Below are positions 47,249 through 55,981 of a stretch of DNA of 64,000 bases, piece by piece. The stretch spans positions 314,982 through 378,981 of the forward strand of contig NZ_WIAY01000001.1 in NCBI RefSeq assembly GCF_009467805.1, read 5' to 3'. The translations under genes and the position numbers were made by a program. The notes below the pieces were generated by a model. It worked only from the letters and a program-made list of their open reading frames with translations. It made no database searches and was not told the origin of the DNA. The stretch is from Stenotrophomonas nematodicola (lineage in GTDB: Bacteria; Pseudomonadota; Gammaproteobacteria; Xanthomonadales; Xanthomonadaceae). Numbering within the stretch: position 1 is the first letter of the stretch; each line of letters starts with the position of its first letter.

Positions 47249-49006
47249 ATGTGGAACCCTTCCCTGCCCCTGGTCAGCATCGAGGATGCCCCGGACCGCC
47301 TTGGCGCCGGCAACCCCGAGCTGCAGGCGATGGTGGCCGAGGCCGCCTCCGGCGGCACCCCGCTGATGCTGATGCACGTGGACATCGACCATTTCGCATC
47401 GGTCAACGAGAACATGAGCGCCGAGGTGGGCGACCAGGCCCTGGTGCTGGTCGCCCAGCGCCTGCAGCACCACCTGCGTGGCCGCGGCAAGCTGTGGCGG
47501 CATGGCAGCGATGAGTTCCTGATCGCGGTGCAGCGCACCGCCGATGTGCCGCTGCCCGAGGACCTCGCCGAGGAAATCCGCCAGCAGCTGGAGCTGCCGC
47601 TGTCGGTGCTGCCCTATACGCTGTTCATGACCGGCAAACTGGGCGTGAGCCTGTGCCCCGAACACGCCAGCGGTGCGTCGCGGCTGCTCGACCATGCCGA
47701 GGACGCGCTCTACCAGGCCGCCCGCGAAGGCGGCAATGCGGTGCGCATCCATGCGGTGGATACGCCATCGAGCGCGCACAGCGAGAGCATCATTGCCCGG
47801 CAGATCGTCGATGCCATTCCCAACGGTGAACTGAAGCTGCGCTACCAGCCGCTGGTCAGCGCACGCGACGGCCACGTGGTGGGCATGGAAGCGCTGCTGC
47901 GCTGGCAGTCGCCGACGCTGGGCATGCTGGTGCCGGAGCGCTTCATGCGCACGGCCGAGCGCCTGGGCATCATCGTGCAGATCGGCACGTGGGTGCTGGA
48001 AGGCGCACTCAAGCAGGCGCGGTTGTGGCGCGACCAGGGCTTCGACGATTTCACCATCGCGGTGAACGTGTCCACCCTGCAGCTGCTGCGCCCGAATTTC
48101 TTTGCCGAGGTAATGGCGCTGATGCAGACCGCCGGGGTGCCGGCGCACATGCTGACGCTGGAGATCAACGAGAGCGCGCTGACCAACAACGTCAATTTCG
48201 TGCACGAAACGCTGGTCAACCTGCGCAATGAAGGCATCAGCCTGAGCCTGGACAACTTCGGCACCGGCGACTCCAGCCTGAGCGCGCTGGTGCGCTACCC
48301 GGTCGACAAGCTCAAGATCGACCGCAGCTTCATCAAGAGCGCGCCGGCCGGCAACCGCGAGGCGGCCATCGCCCGCGCGATCATCGCGATGGGTCACCAG
48401 TTGGGCATGACCGTCATCGCCAATGGCGTGGAGTCGCAGGCACAGCTCGGCTTCCTGCGCCGCAACGACTGCGATGTGTTCCAGGGCTATCTGTTCGGCG
48501 AGCCGATGTCGGCCGATGCGGCCGGGATGACGCTGCGCCGGCGCTACCTGCGCCCGGAGGCCTTCGCCGAAACCCGCCCGGACCGGACGCTGCTGCTGCT
48601 GGACGACGAAGAGAACGTGCTGCGCTCGCTGGTGCGCCTGTTCCGCCGCGACGGCTACCGCATTCTGGCGGCCGGCAACGTGCGCGATGCCTTCGACCTG
48701 CTGGCGATCAACGACGTGCAGGTGATCCTGTCCGACCAGCGCATGAGCGACATGAGCGGTACCGAGTTCCTGGGCCGGGTGAAGATGCTCTACCCGGACA
48801 CGATCCGGCTGGTGCTGTCAGGCTACACCGACCTCAACACCGTCACCGACGCGATCAACCGCGGCGCGATCTACCGCTTCCTGACCAAGCCGTGGAACGA
48901 CGATGAGCTGCGCAAGCACATCCACCAGGCGTTCCGCACGCACGAAGAGCAACGCCGCGCCAACACCGCCCCGCCGGTAGCGATTGCAACGCCGGAAGAC
49001 GAGTGA
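47249..49006 (+). CDS. GGDEF-EAL-REC protein with degenerate catalytic motifs
   Basis: 585 aa: GGDEF-like (about 10-165), EAL-like (about 185-430) and a C-terminal receiver (about 445-565). The GGDEF motif reads GSDEF (second Gly to Ser). The EAL domain keeps MEALLRW, but the metal-binding loop is DNFGTGDSSL instead of DDFGTGYSSL, with Asn for the second Asp, so phosphodiesterase activity is doubtful. The receiver, TLLLLDDEENVLRSL with phosphoacceptor Asp in ILSDQRMSDMSG and KPW at its end, resembles RpfG-type receivers. The start is 4 bp after the upstream kinase stop. Likely a c-di-GMP sensor or signalling scaffold, controlled by phosphorylation. Confidence 0.86.
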   Translation: MWNPSLPLVSIEDAPDRLGAGNPELQAMVAEAASGGTPLMLMHVDIDHFASVNENMSAEVGDQALVLVAQRLQHHLRGRGKLWRHGSDEFLIAVQRTADVPLPEDLAEEIRQQLELPLSVLPYTLFMTGKLGVSLCPEHASGASRLLDHAEDALYQAAREGGNAVRIHAVDTPSSAHSESIIARQIVDAIPNGELKLRYQPLVSARDGHVVGMEALLRWQSPTLGMLVPERFMRTAERLGIIVQIGTWVLEGALKQARLWRDQGFDDFTIAVNVSTLQLLRPNFFAEVMALMQTAGVPAHMLTLEINESALTNNVNFVHETLVNLRNEGISLSLDNFGTGDSSLSALVRYPVDKLKIDRSFIKSAPAGNREAAIARAIIAMGHQLGMTVIANGVESQAQLGFLRRNDCDVFQGYLFGEPMSADAAGMTLRRRYLRPEAFAETRPDRTLLLLDDEENVLRSLVRLFRRDGYRILAAGNVRDAFDLLAINDVQVILSDQRMSDMSGTEFLGRVKMLYPDTIRLVLSGYTDLNTVTDAINRGAIYRFLTKPWNDDELRKHIHQAFRTHEEQRRANTAPPVAIATPEDE

Positions 49007-49199
49007 CCTGACGCCAGCGCGAACAGCCCCCGGCATCTGCCTGCCGCTGGCTGGGCCGACGGGGACGGGCTTACGGCACACCCGCACCCGTCAGCACCGC
49101 ACGGCCATCGGCCACAGGCTGTTCGCGCAGACCCCGCCCACCCGGCCATCGCCGGGCGTCACGCAATCACCCGATCACCCGATCTCGCCAGCGCCGGGT

Positions 49200-50429
49200 T
49201 CAGCGCGGCTGTTTGATCGGCAGTACCACGCGGAAACGTGCGCCCTCGCCCGGGGTGCTGTCCAGGTCGATGCGGCCGTGGTGCTTGTTGATGATGCTGT
49301 AGGAGATCGACAGGCCCAGACCCGTGCCGCTGCCCACCGGCTTGGTGGTGAAGAACGGGTCGAAGATGCGCTGGCGCAGTTCCGGCGAAATGCCGCCGCC
49401 GGTGTCCTCGAACTCCACCCAGACCGTGTCGCCGTCCACGCCCGTGCGCACGGTGATCGTGCCGCGTTCGGCGATCGCGTGGCCGGCATTGAGCAGCAGA
49501 TTCATGTAGACCTGATTGAGCTCGGACGGCAGGCATTCCACCAGCGGGAGCTGGCCGAACTCGCGGTGCAGCGTGACCTTGTACTTGAGCTCGTTCCAGA
49601 TGATGTTGATCGTCGATTCCAGGCCCGCGTGCAGGTCCACCAGCTTCCACGACTCGTCGCGGCCGGAGTACGAGAAGTCCTTCAGATCGCGCACGATACG
49701 TGTCACCCGCTCGATGCCCTCGCGCGACTCGGCCATCAGCTGCGGCAGATCGCGGCTGATGAAGTCGATGTCGAACCGGTTGCGGATGTCGTCGATTTCC
49801 GGGATCAACGCCTTGGGGTCGGGCGCACGCAAGGCACGCTCGTAGGCTTCGATCACCGTGAACAGACTGCGCAGGTATTCCTGCAGGCTGCCCAGATTGG
49901 AGTGCACGTAGCCGATCGGATTGTTGATCTCGTGCGCCACGCCGGCCGCCAGCTGGCCGATGGACGCCATCTTCTCCGACTGCAGCAGCTTTTCCTGCGT
50001 GCCGTTCAAGCGCAGGTAGGCCTGCCGCAGCTCGGCGTGACGCTGCTGCAGCTCACGCTCATAGTCTTCCTGGCCTTCGATGCGGTGGAACAGGGCCAGA
50101 TAGTGGCGCTCACCTGCCGCCTCATGATGGTAGACGTGGGCGATGACCATGCGCTCGCCGACCGGCAGGCTGCCATTCCAGTGGCCCTGCTGCCGTGCAT
50201 GCTCCAGCGCGTCCGGCGGCAGGCGTTGCCGCAGCCACTGGGTCGCGCTCAGGCCGGCATCGGGCTCGGCCTGGCCGACGATGGCGCGCAGGGCCGCGTT
50301 GGCCACTGCCACGCTGCCGTCCTCGCGAAACAACAGCACCCCTTCACGGGTGTGCTCGAACAGGGCGAGCAGGACCGGCTGGGGCGGCAACGGCGCGGTA
50401 ACAAACGAGATATCGGCGGTCACGGTCAC
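49200..50429 (-). CDS. Cytoplasmic PAS sensor histidine kinase
   Basis: 409 aa with a PAS domain ([20 protein letters not shown], about 15-130), a coiled coil, H box [17 protein letters not shown] (His near 165), and an ATPase with N box [17 protein letters not shown]1 EDTGGGI and G2 [10 protein letters not shown]. No transmembrane segment. It resembles ATP-binding kinases of the NtrB/flagellar-regulator type, but the output partner is not adjacent. Start uncertain: GTG at 50429 or 50423 (VTADIS), or TTG at 50456. It sits just before flgN on the same strand, so a role near motility or c-di-GMP is a guess. Confidence 0.82.
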   Translation of the reverse strand: MTVTADISFVTAPLPPQPVLLALFEHTREGVLLFREDGSVAVANAALRAIVGQAEPDAGLSATQWLRQRLPPDALEHARQQGHWNGSLPVGERMVIAHVYHHEAAGERHYLALFHRIEGQEDYERELQQRHAELRQAYLRLNGTQEKLLQSEKMASIGQLAAGVAHEINNPIGYVHSNLGSLQEYLRSLFTVIEAYERALRAPDPKALIPEIDDIRNRFDIDFISRDLPQLMAESREGIERVTRIVRDLKDFSYSGRDESWKLVDLHAGLESTINIIWNELKYKVTLHREFGQLPLVECLPSELNQVYMNLLLNAGHAIAERGTITVRTGVDGDTVWVEFEDTGGGISPELRQRIFDPFFTTKPVGSGTGLGLSISYSIINKHHGRIDLDSTPGEGARFRVVLPIKQPR

Positions 50430-50503
50430 ATCGGGCAGGTGAAAACAGGCGCCCAATATACGCGAACCGGAAACCCCGGCCCGGCAGGTGCTGCCCGGGC
50501 CGG

Positions 50504-50842
50504 TCAGGCGACGGCCAGCGGCCGGCGCGTGTGAAGCGTGCTGGATTGGCCCTTGGCGTCATATGCCGACGCCTCCTCACTGCGGCCCAGCTGGCGCAAT
50601 GCCCAGTTGACCTCGCGGCGGCGGCGCGCCAGCAGCACGCCGTTGGCGCGATTGCGCTCGGCCAGTTCCTGCAGACGCTCGCCCTGGCCGACCGGCAGCG
50701 CCGCTTCGAGCGCACGCAGCGCCTCCAGCTTGGCGCCGGTCGCCTGAATCAGCGCGTGGACATCATGCTCGACCAAGGCCAGGCGTTCGACGTCCAAGGC
50801 ATCGCTGAGGCGCTGCAACGGCTCGCTCATCGCCAGCGTCAT
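50504..50842 (-). CDS. flgN: Flagellar hook-filament junction chaperone FlgN
   Basis: A 112-aa helical chaperone that binds FlgK and FlgL before export. Sequence has LQRLSDALDVERLALVEHDV near the N-terminus and RNRANGVLLARRRREVNWAL in the C-terminal part, FlgN-like. The start overlaps the flgM stop (ATGA), so 50842 is favoured over the internal ATG a few codons on. Its client genes flgK and flgL lie at the right end of the window. Confidence 0.88.
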   Translation of the reverse strand: MTLAMSEPLQRLSDALDVERLALVEHDVHALIQATGAKLEALRALEAALPVGQGERLQELAERNRANGVLLARRRREVNWALRQLGRSEEASAYDAKGQSSTLHTRRPLAVA

Positions 50843-51141
50843 CCCTGCAGCTGCTGGTCCAGCTCAAGCATCCGCGAGGCAATGGCGTCAGGGTTGATCG
50901 TGTAAGTGCCGTTCTGCAGCGACTCGCGCACGGCCTGCACGCGGGCCGCGTCGATCGCCGGGGCCGTGCTCAGCTCGCGCTGCATGGCCTGCAGCGAGGT
51001 GGCTTCACCGGTCAGCCGCAGGCTGTCCACGGCTTCCACCGGGCGCGCCTGGGGATCGGTACCCGCGCTGGGCTTGGTGCCGAGGGCGACACTGCGCAGA
51101 TGGGCGGTGGCCTGCAGGTTGCCGTCGATTTTCTGGCTCAT
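50839..51141 (-). CDS. flgM: Anti-sigma-28 factor FlgM
   Basis: 100 aa. Holds FliA inactive until it is exported through the completed hook-basal body. The C-terminal FliA-binding segment is recognisable (IDAARVQAVRESLQNGTYTI, then DAIASRMLELDQQL); the N-terminal half is disordered, as usual. It is preceded by its own sigma-28 promoter and overlaps flgN. Confidence 0.92.
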   Translation of the reverse strand: MSQKIDGNLQATAHLRSVALGTKPSAGTDPQARPVEAVDSLRLTGEATSLQAMQRELSTAPAIDAARVQAVRESLQNGTYTINPDAIASRMLELDQQLQG

Positions 51142-51172
51142 GGAGATGTCCTGGGTGTTCGGTTCACAAGGG

Positions 51173-51199
51173 ATAACGGCACAGAGGCCGCCACCTTTA
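51173..51199 (-). promoter_or_regulatory. Sigma-28 promoter of flgM-flgN
   Basis: On the minus strand TAAAGGTG, 11 nt, GCCGTTAT, 31 bp before the flgM start. Matches the FliA consensus TAAAGTTT-N11-GCCGATAA at 12 of 16 positions or better. Confidence 0.75.
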
Positions 51200-51251
51200 G
51201 GGGGAAATGGCAGGGTTTTTCAGCACAAACGGATGCCGGTCAGCATTGTGA

Positions 51252-51902
51252 TCAACGCGTCACTAAAACGTCGCCACTGGCGTCCACGGTACCTTGAACG
51301 ATCTTGCGTGACGACAGGTTCTCCACCGACACCCGTTCGTGCTCGCCCGCGTCGGCCATCGCCCGCCCGGCCACCCGCACCTCCACCCCGCCCCGGCGCG
51401 AGACCAGGGCGACGCTGTCGCCCCGGCGCACCAGGCGCTGGGCGACCAGGTCGTTGGCCGACAGCAGGCTGCCGGCGCTCAGGGTCCGGCGGGCTACCCG
51501 GCCGACCGCCACCTGGGGGTCGGCCAGTGCGGCGCCGGCAATGCGCGCCACGTCACGCTGGGCAGTGGTGATATCGGCCGCCGTCAACGTTTCTCCAGCG
51601 GCGATCCCGCGGTTGAGGACCAGCACCTGCTGGTTGCGGCGGACCTTGACCGGCACGAACAGCCGCCAGCCGCCGGCATCCGGGCAGCTCACCTCCACCG
51701 TACTGGTACCGGTCGGCTGGGCGCGCAGGGCTTGACCGCAGGCCGGCAGGCGCAGCGCCGAGTCCAGCGACGTGTCGCCTTCGGTGCCGGCCGGCAGCGT
51801 CGACAACGCCGCACCGCGGATGCTCTCCACCGGCTGCCAACCGGCGGCAGCCCCGGCCGGGAATGCCAGCAGCAGGGACAGAACGACCAGGACAGAACGC
51901 AT
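51252..51902 (-). CDS. flgA: Flagellar basal-body P-ring formation protein FlgA
   Basis: A 216-aa periplasmic chaperone for FlgI assembly. Signal peptide VLVVLSLLLAFPAGAAAG. The SAF domain is clear: VLVLNRGIAAGETLTAADIT, VGRVARRTLSAGSLLSANDL, and C-terminal RRGDSVALVSRRGGVEVRVA, ending SRKIVQGTVDASGDVLV. The start at 51902 follows the signal peptide. Divergent from cheV; a sigma-54 element lies 36 bp upstream. Confidence 0.93.
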   Translation of the reverse strand: MRSVLVVLSLLLAFPAGAAAGWQPVESIRGAALSTLPAGTEGDTSLDSALRLPACGQALRAQPTGTSTVEVSCPDAGGWRLFVPVKVRRNQQVLVLNRGIAAGETLTAADITTAQRDVARIAGAALADPQVAVGRVARRTLSAGSLLSANDLVAQRLVRRGDSVALVSRRGGVEVRVAGRAMADAGEHERVSVENLSSRKIVQGTVDASGDVLVTR

Positions 51903-51937
51903 GCAGACTCCAGGGGCAACGGACATGCGCAGGGCGA

Positions 51938-51954
51938 TGCAAGGTGCATGCCGC
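51938..51954 (-). promoter_or_regulatory. Sigma-54 (-24/-12) promoter of flgA
   Basis: On the minus strand GCGGCATGCACCTTGCA: GG and GC are separated by exactly 10 nt, and CTTGCA agrees with the -12 consensus. It differs from TTGGCACG at two -24 positions. Confidence 0.6.
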
Positions 51955-51984
51955 AACCCACCGTCGCTCCCGGGCGCGCCGCGC

Positions 51985-52011
51985 TCAAGTCGCGCCGGGT
52001 GGCGCCGATAC
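51985..52011 (+). promoter_or_regulatory. Sigma-28 promoter of cheV
   Basis: TCAAGTCG (51985-51992), 11 nt, GCCGATAC (52004-52011). The -10 is nearly perfect. It ends only 7 nt before the cheV ATG, so transcription would begin at or near the start codon. Confidence 0.72.
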
Positions 52012-52018
52012 CAGACCC

Positions 52019-52963
52019 ATGTCCCATGACCTGCTCAACCGCATCGACCAGCGTACGCGACTGGCCGGCCACAATCGTCTGGCCCTGCTGCTGTTCCGGC
52101 TTGGCGGACGTCAGCTTTTTGGCGTGAACGTGTTCAAGGTACAGGAGGTGCTTCGGCGCCCGTCCCTGTTCCAGGTCCCCGGCCTGCCCAGCCAGTTCGC
52201 CGGCGTTGCCGACGTGCGCGGCCGCTCGGTGCCGGTGCTGGACCTGGGCCTGGCCATCGGCCACCCCGAACGCGAACCGGATGCCGATACCGCGCCAGGC
52301 TATCTGGTGGTGACCGAGTTCAACCGCTCGATCCAGGGCTTCCTGGTCAGCGGCGTGGAACGGATCGTCAACATCGCGGTGGAGGACATCCACCCGCCGC
52401 CGGAACTGGGTGCCGAATCGAGCTACCTGACCGCCGTCACCCGTTTCCAGGGTGAATTGATCCAGGTGATCGACGTGGAAAGCGTCCTGGCCGATATCGC
52501 CCAGGTGCGCGGCGAAGCCGTGCTGGACCCGTCGATGGCCCTGCCGGCCGATGCCCCGCCGATGCAGGTACTGGTTGTGGACGACTCGCGCGTGGCCCGC
52601 CAGCAGATCCGCAGCGTGCTGGACCAGCTGGGCGTGAGCGCGACCCTGCTGTCGGACGGCAAGCAGGCGCTGGACCATCTGATCCAGATCCATGCGGCCG
52701 GGGAGAATCCCGCCGAGCGCTACGCGATGGTGATCTCCGACATCGAGATGCCGGCGATGGACGGCTACACCCTGACGACGGAAATCCGGCGCCACCCGGG
52801 TCTGGCCGGCCTGTACGTGCTGCTGCACACCTCACTGTCGGGCGTATTCAACAACGCGATGGTCGAGCGGGTGGGCGCCAACGCCTTCGTGGCCAAGTAT
52901 TCCCCGCACGAACTGGCCGATTTCGTGCTGGACCGGTTGCGCAAGGTGGCAATGGCCGCCTGA
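52019..52963 (+). CDS. cheV: Chemotaxis coupling/response protein CheV
   Basis: 314 aa: an N-terminal CheW-like domain (about 15-165; VFKVQEVLRRPSLFQVPGLP, GVADVRGRSVPVLDLGLAIG, ITRFQ-like VTRFQGELIQVIDVESVL) and a C-terminal receiver (about 182-305) with DDSRVARQQI, phosphoacceptor Asp in VISDIEMPAMDGYTL and Lys in AFVAKYSPHEL. It links chemoreceptors to CheA and gives adaptation. No Shine-Dalgarno sequence precedes the ATG at 52019, and the sigma-28 -10 lies just upstream. A terminator follows at 53038. Confidence 0.93.
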   Translation: MSHDLLNRIDQRTRLAGHNRLALLLFRLGGRQLFGVNVFKVQEVLRRPSLFQVPGLPSQFAGVADVRGRSVPVLDLGLAIGHPEREPDADTAPGYLVVTEFNRSIQGFLVSGVERIVNIAVEDIHPPPELGAESSYLTAVTRFQGELIQVIDVESVLADIAQVRGEAVLDPSMALPADAPPMQVLVVDDSRVARQQIRSVLDQLGVSATLLSDGKQALDHLIQIHAAGENPAERYAMVISDIEMPAMDGYTLTTEIRRHPGLAGLYVLLHTSLSGVFNNAMVERVGANAFVAKYSPHELADFVLDRLRKVAMAA

Positions 52964-53037
52964 GACACGGCGGTCGCACGCGACCGCCGACGTCCACGCT
53001 CCCCCGGGAAGGCCGGAGCGGCATCGTTCATCCTCAC

Positions 53038-53061
53038 GCCCAGCACCTGCTGGGCTTTTTT
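53038..53061 (+). terminator. Intrinsic terminator after cheV
   Basis: GCCCAGC-ACCT-GCTGGGC followed by TTTTTT, about 75 nt after the cheV stop, isolating cheV from the flgB operon. Confidence 0.9.
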
Positions 53062-53127
53062 GTGGGCGTCAGGGCCGCCTTGCCCGCGCGCTGTCGACCC
53101 GGGCCATATGCCCCGACGCCATACCGA

Positions 53128-53144
53128 TTGGCACAGCCCTTGCA
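53128..53144 (+). promoter_or_regulatory. Sigma-54 promoter of the flgB operon
   Basis: TTGGCAC-A-GCCC-TTGCA: essentially the consensus TTGGCACG-N4-TTGCW, with GG and GC 10 nt apart. The predicted start lies about 20 nt before flgB, and GTGGGAG serves as ribosome-binding site. Confidence 0.85.
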
Positions 53145-53176
53145 GCCTCCCCCGCATCGTCCCGTGGGAGCGCGCC

Positions 53177-53572
53177 ATGCCCAATCTGATTTCCGACTAT
53201 CTGGGGGTCCATGCCCAGGCCATGCCGTTGCGCGAGCAGCGGATGAAGCTGATCGCCAGCAACCTGAGCAATGCCGACACCCCCGGCTACAAGGCCCAGG
53301 ACCTCGACTTCGACGCCGCCCTGCGCCACGCCCAGGGCCTGGACGCCAACGGACTCATGAAAACCACCAACGAACAGCACTTCGCCATCGGCGGCGGCCT
53401 GAACCCCTTCCAGATTGCCAAGGACGGGGTGCAGCCCAGCATCGACGGCAACACCGTCGACCCGGACGCCGAGCGTGCCGCCTACGGCCGCGCCGCGCTG
53501 GAGTACCGCGCCTCGCTGAGCTTCGTCGAATCCAAGGTGCGCTCCATGCTCACCGCCATCACGGGCCAATAA
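53177..53572 (+). CDS. flgB: Flagellar proximal rod protein FlgB
   Basis: A 131-aa rod subunit. RMKLIASNLSNADTPGYKAQ is the classical N-terminal rod/hook signature; the C-terminal helix (ALEYRASLSFVESKVRSMLT) is intact. First gene of flgBCDEF(GHIJKL), behind a sigma-54 promoter. Start: ATG 53177 with GTGGGAG 6 nt upstream; flgC begins 3 nt after its stop. Confidence 0.95.
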   Translation: MPNLISDYLGVHAQAMPLREQRMKLIASNLSNADTPGYKAQDLDFDAALRHAQGLDANGLMKTTNEQHFAIGGGLNPFQIAKDGVQPSIDGNTVDPDAERAAYGRAALEYRASLSFVESKVRSMLTAITGQ

Positions 53573-53575
53573 GCC

Positions 53576-53983
53576 ATGAGCAATCTGCCGATCTTCGACA
53601 TCGCCGGCTCGGCCCTGCAGGCCCAGTCGGTGCGCATGAGCACCATCGCGTCCAACCTCTCCAATGCCGATACCGTCGCCGGGTCGGCCGATGCGGTCTA
53701 CAAACCGCTTGAACCGATCTTCCAGTCCGTCACCAGCCGGACAGACCCGAACATCACCACCGTCCAGGTCAAGGAAATCAACCAGAGCGACGCGGCACCC
53801 ATCAAACGCTACGAGCCCGGCCATCCGCTGGCCGATGGCGATGGCTACATCTACCAGCCCGACGTCGATCCGGTGGCGCAGATGGTCAACCTCATTTCCA
53901 CCTCGCGCAATTACCAGGCCGGCGTGGAGATGCTGACCACCGCCAAGGAACTGGCACTGGCCACCCTGAGCATGGGTCGCTGA
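53576..53983 (+). CDS. flgC: Flagellar proximal rod protein FlgC
   Basis: A 135-aa rod subunit. N-terminal SNLPIFDIAGSALQAQSVRM and SNLSNADTVAGSADAVYKP, C-terminal QMVNLISTSRNYQAGVEMLT and KELALATLSMGR are diagnostic. It continues directly from flgB and precedes flgD by 26 bp. Confidence 0.95.
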   Translation: MSNLPIFDIAGSALQAQSVRMSTIASNLSNADTVAGSADAVYKPLEPIFQSVTSRTDPNITTVQVKEINQSDAAPIKRYEPGHPLADGDGYIYQPDVDPVAQMVNLISTSRNYQAGVEMLTTAKELALATLSMGR

Positions 53984-54009
53984 CCCCCACTTTTGCAGGA
54001 CATACCGTC

Positions 54010-54693
54010 ATGAGCAGCACCAGCGGCGTCGGCCAGGGCAGCGATATCTATACCGCGCTCGGCCTCAACGCACCCAACAGTGACACCAGCAAGAAAAAAA
54101 GCACCCTGGACCAGGCCGACTTCCTGCGCCTGATGACCGAGCAGCTGCAGCACCAGGACCCGCTCAAGCCGATGGACAACACTCAGATGGTGGCGCAGAT
54201 GGCGCAGCTGTCGCAGGTGCAGGGCATCACCGACCTCAACGCCACGGTGAAGGGTTTCCAGGACCAGATGTCCGGTGACCAGATCCTGCGCGGGGCTGCA
54301 CTGGTGGGCCACGACGTGCTGGTTCCTTCGACCACGTGGTCGCTGGAAAGCGAAGGCAGCACCAGCGGCATGGTCGCGGCACCCGGCGCCGGCTTCGTCA
54401 ATGTGGACATCACCGACGCCAACGGCGTCAAGGTCAACACACTGAGCGTGGAGGCCAAGGCCAGCGGCGAAGTCACGTTCGAGTGGGACGGCAAGGACGC
54501 CAACGGCAACCGCATGCCGCCCGGCAGCTACACCCTCGCCGCCACCTTCACCGACAGCGCCGGCGCCAAGACCAAGGCCAATACCTACGTCGAAGCACCT
54601 GTGGAAAGCGTCACGGTCGGCTCCGACGGGCTGTACCTCAACCTCAAGGGCCTGGGTACGGCCCCGATCGACTACGTGCTCCGCATCAGCTGA
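54010..54693 (+). CDS. flgD: Flagellar hook assembly (scaffold) protein FlgD
   Basis: A 227-aa hook cap. LDQADFLRLMTEQLQHQDPL with KPMDNTQMVAQMAQLSQVQG is the family hallmark; the C-terminal half contains the Ig-like and TUDOR-like region (VTFEWDGKDANGNRMPPGSY). It is replaced by HAP1 once the hook is finished. flgE starts 32 nt after its stop. Confidence 0.95.
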   Translation: MSSTSGVGQGSDIYTALGLNAPNSDTSKKKSTLDQADFLRLMTEQLQHQDPLKPMDNTQMVAQMAQLSQVQGITDLNATVKGFQDQMSGDQILRGAALVGHDVLVPSTTWSLESEGSTSGMVAAPGAGFVNVDITDANGVKVNTLSVEAKASGEVTFEWDGKDANGNRMPPGSYTLAATFTDSAGAKTKANTYVEAPVESVTVGSDGLYLNLKGLGTAPIDYVLRIS

Positions 54694-54725
54694 GCCGCCC
54701 CACCCCGCATACCAGGAGCAATCTC

Positions 54726-55949
54726 ATGGGCTTCAATGTCTCGTTGTCCGGCATCAACGCCGCCAATGCCGATCTGAACGTCACCGCGAACAACATCGCC
54801 AACGTGAACACCACCGGCTTCAAGCAGTCGCGCGCCGAGTTCGCCGACCTGTTCTCGGCCACCAGTTACGGTCTGTCCAAGAACGCCATCGGCCAGGGCG
54901 TGCGCCTGACCAACGTGGCCCAGCAGTTCTCGCAGGGCAACAACGAGCAGACCGGGCGCAGTCTGGACATGGCCATCTCCGGTGAGGGCTTCTTCACCAT
55001 GACCATGAACGGTGCGCGCGTGTACTCGCGGGCCGGCAACTTCCAGACCGACCAGGCCGGCTACGTGATCAACCCGCAGGGTGCGCGCCTGCAGGTGTTC
55101 GCCCCGAACGCGGACGGCACCAGCTTCGACGCCGGTCGCCTGGTCGACCTGCAGCTGCTCACCACCGACAGCCCGCCCAAGCAGACCAGCAAGGTCAACG
55201 TCAGCTTCACCCTGCCGGCCGACGCCAAGGAGCCTACGGTCACTCCGTTCAGCCCGACCGACTCCAACAGCTACAGCCAGTCCACCGGCGGCATCACGGT
55301 GTACGACTCGCTCGGCGTGAGCCACACCCAGACGTCGTACTTCGTCAAGGGTGCCGCCGCCAACGAGTGGCAGGTCTACAACTATGTGGACGGCCAGGCA
55401 CAGGGTGCGCCCACCACGCTGACCTTCAACAATGCCGGTGCACTCACCTCGCCCGCCAACGGCCAGATCACCCTCACGCCGTTCACCCCCAGCACCGGCG
55501 CCGGCCAGCTAGCGCTGACCCTGGACATCTCCGGGTCCACCCAGTACGGCGAGAAGTTCGCGCTGCGCAATACACAGCAGGACGGTTACGCGGCCGGCAA
55601 GCTCAACGAGATCACCGTGTCTGAAGAAGGCGTGGTGTACGCGCGCTATTCCAATGGCGATGACAAGGCGCTGGGCCAGGTGGCACTGACGACCTTCAAC
55701 AATACCCAGGGCCTGGAAGCCAAGGGCAACAACCTGTGGGTGGAGACCTTCGGCTCGGGCACCCCCCGCACCGGGGCACCGGACAGCTCCAACCTCGGCA
55801 AGGTCCAGGCCGGTTCACTGGAAGCCTCCACGGTCGACCTGACCGAGCAGCTGGTCAACATGATCACCGCCCAGCGCAACTTCCAGGCCAACTCTCAGAT
55901 GGTCTCGACCATGGACCAGATCACCCAGACCATCATCAACATCCGTTGA
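54726..55949 (+). CDS. flgE: Flagellar hook protein FlgE
   Basis: A 407-aa hook subunit. N-terminal FNVSLSGINAANADLNVTAN and IANVNTTGFKQSRAEFADLF, C-terminal AGSLEASTVDLTEQLVNMIT and NFQANSQMVSTMDQITQTII are conserved ends of the rod/hook family; the centre is a variable Thr/Gly-rich domain exposed on the hook. Length is similar to E. coli FlgE. The ATG at 54726 follows AGGAGCAATCTC. Confidence 0.95.
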   Translation: MGFNVSLSGINAANADLNVTANNIANVNTTGFKQSRAEFADLFSATSYGLSKNAIGQGVRLTNVAQQFSQGNNEQTGRSLDMAISGEGFFTMTMNGARVYSRAGNFQTDQAGYVINPQGARLQVFAPNADGTSFDAGRLVDLQLLTTDSPPKQTSKVNVSFTLPADAKEPTVTPFSPTDSNSYSQSTGGITVYDSLGVSHTQTSYFVKGAAANEWQVYNYVDGQAQGAPTTLTFNNAGALTSPANGQITLTPFTPSTGAGQLALTLDISGSTQYGEKFALRNTQQDGYAAGKLNEITVSEEGVVYARYSNGDDKALGQVALTTFNNTQGLEAKGNNLWVETFGSGTPRTGAPDSSNLGKVQAGSLEASTVDLTEQLVNMITAQRNFQANSQMVSTMDQITQTIINIR

Positions 55950-55981
55950 TGAGCCACTGACCGCATCACGGGACGACAACG

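Noticed and set aside
45160..47538. 792-codon open frame on the minus strand across the PAS kinase
   Set aside because: Antisense shadow of a gene with intact kinase motifs.
49007..49199. RNA gene or small ORF between the REC protein and the soluble kinase
   Set aside because: Convergent 3' ends with no conserved structure, no U-tract hairpin and no coding-like frame seen.
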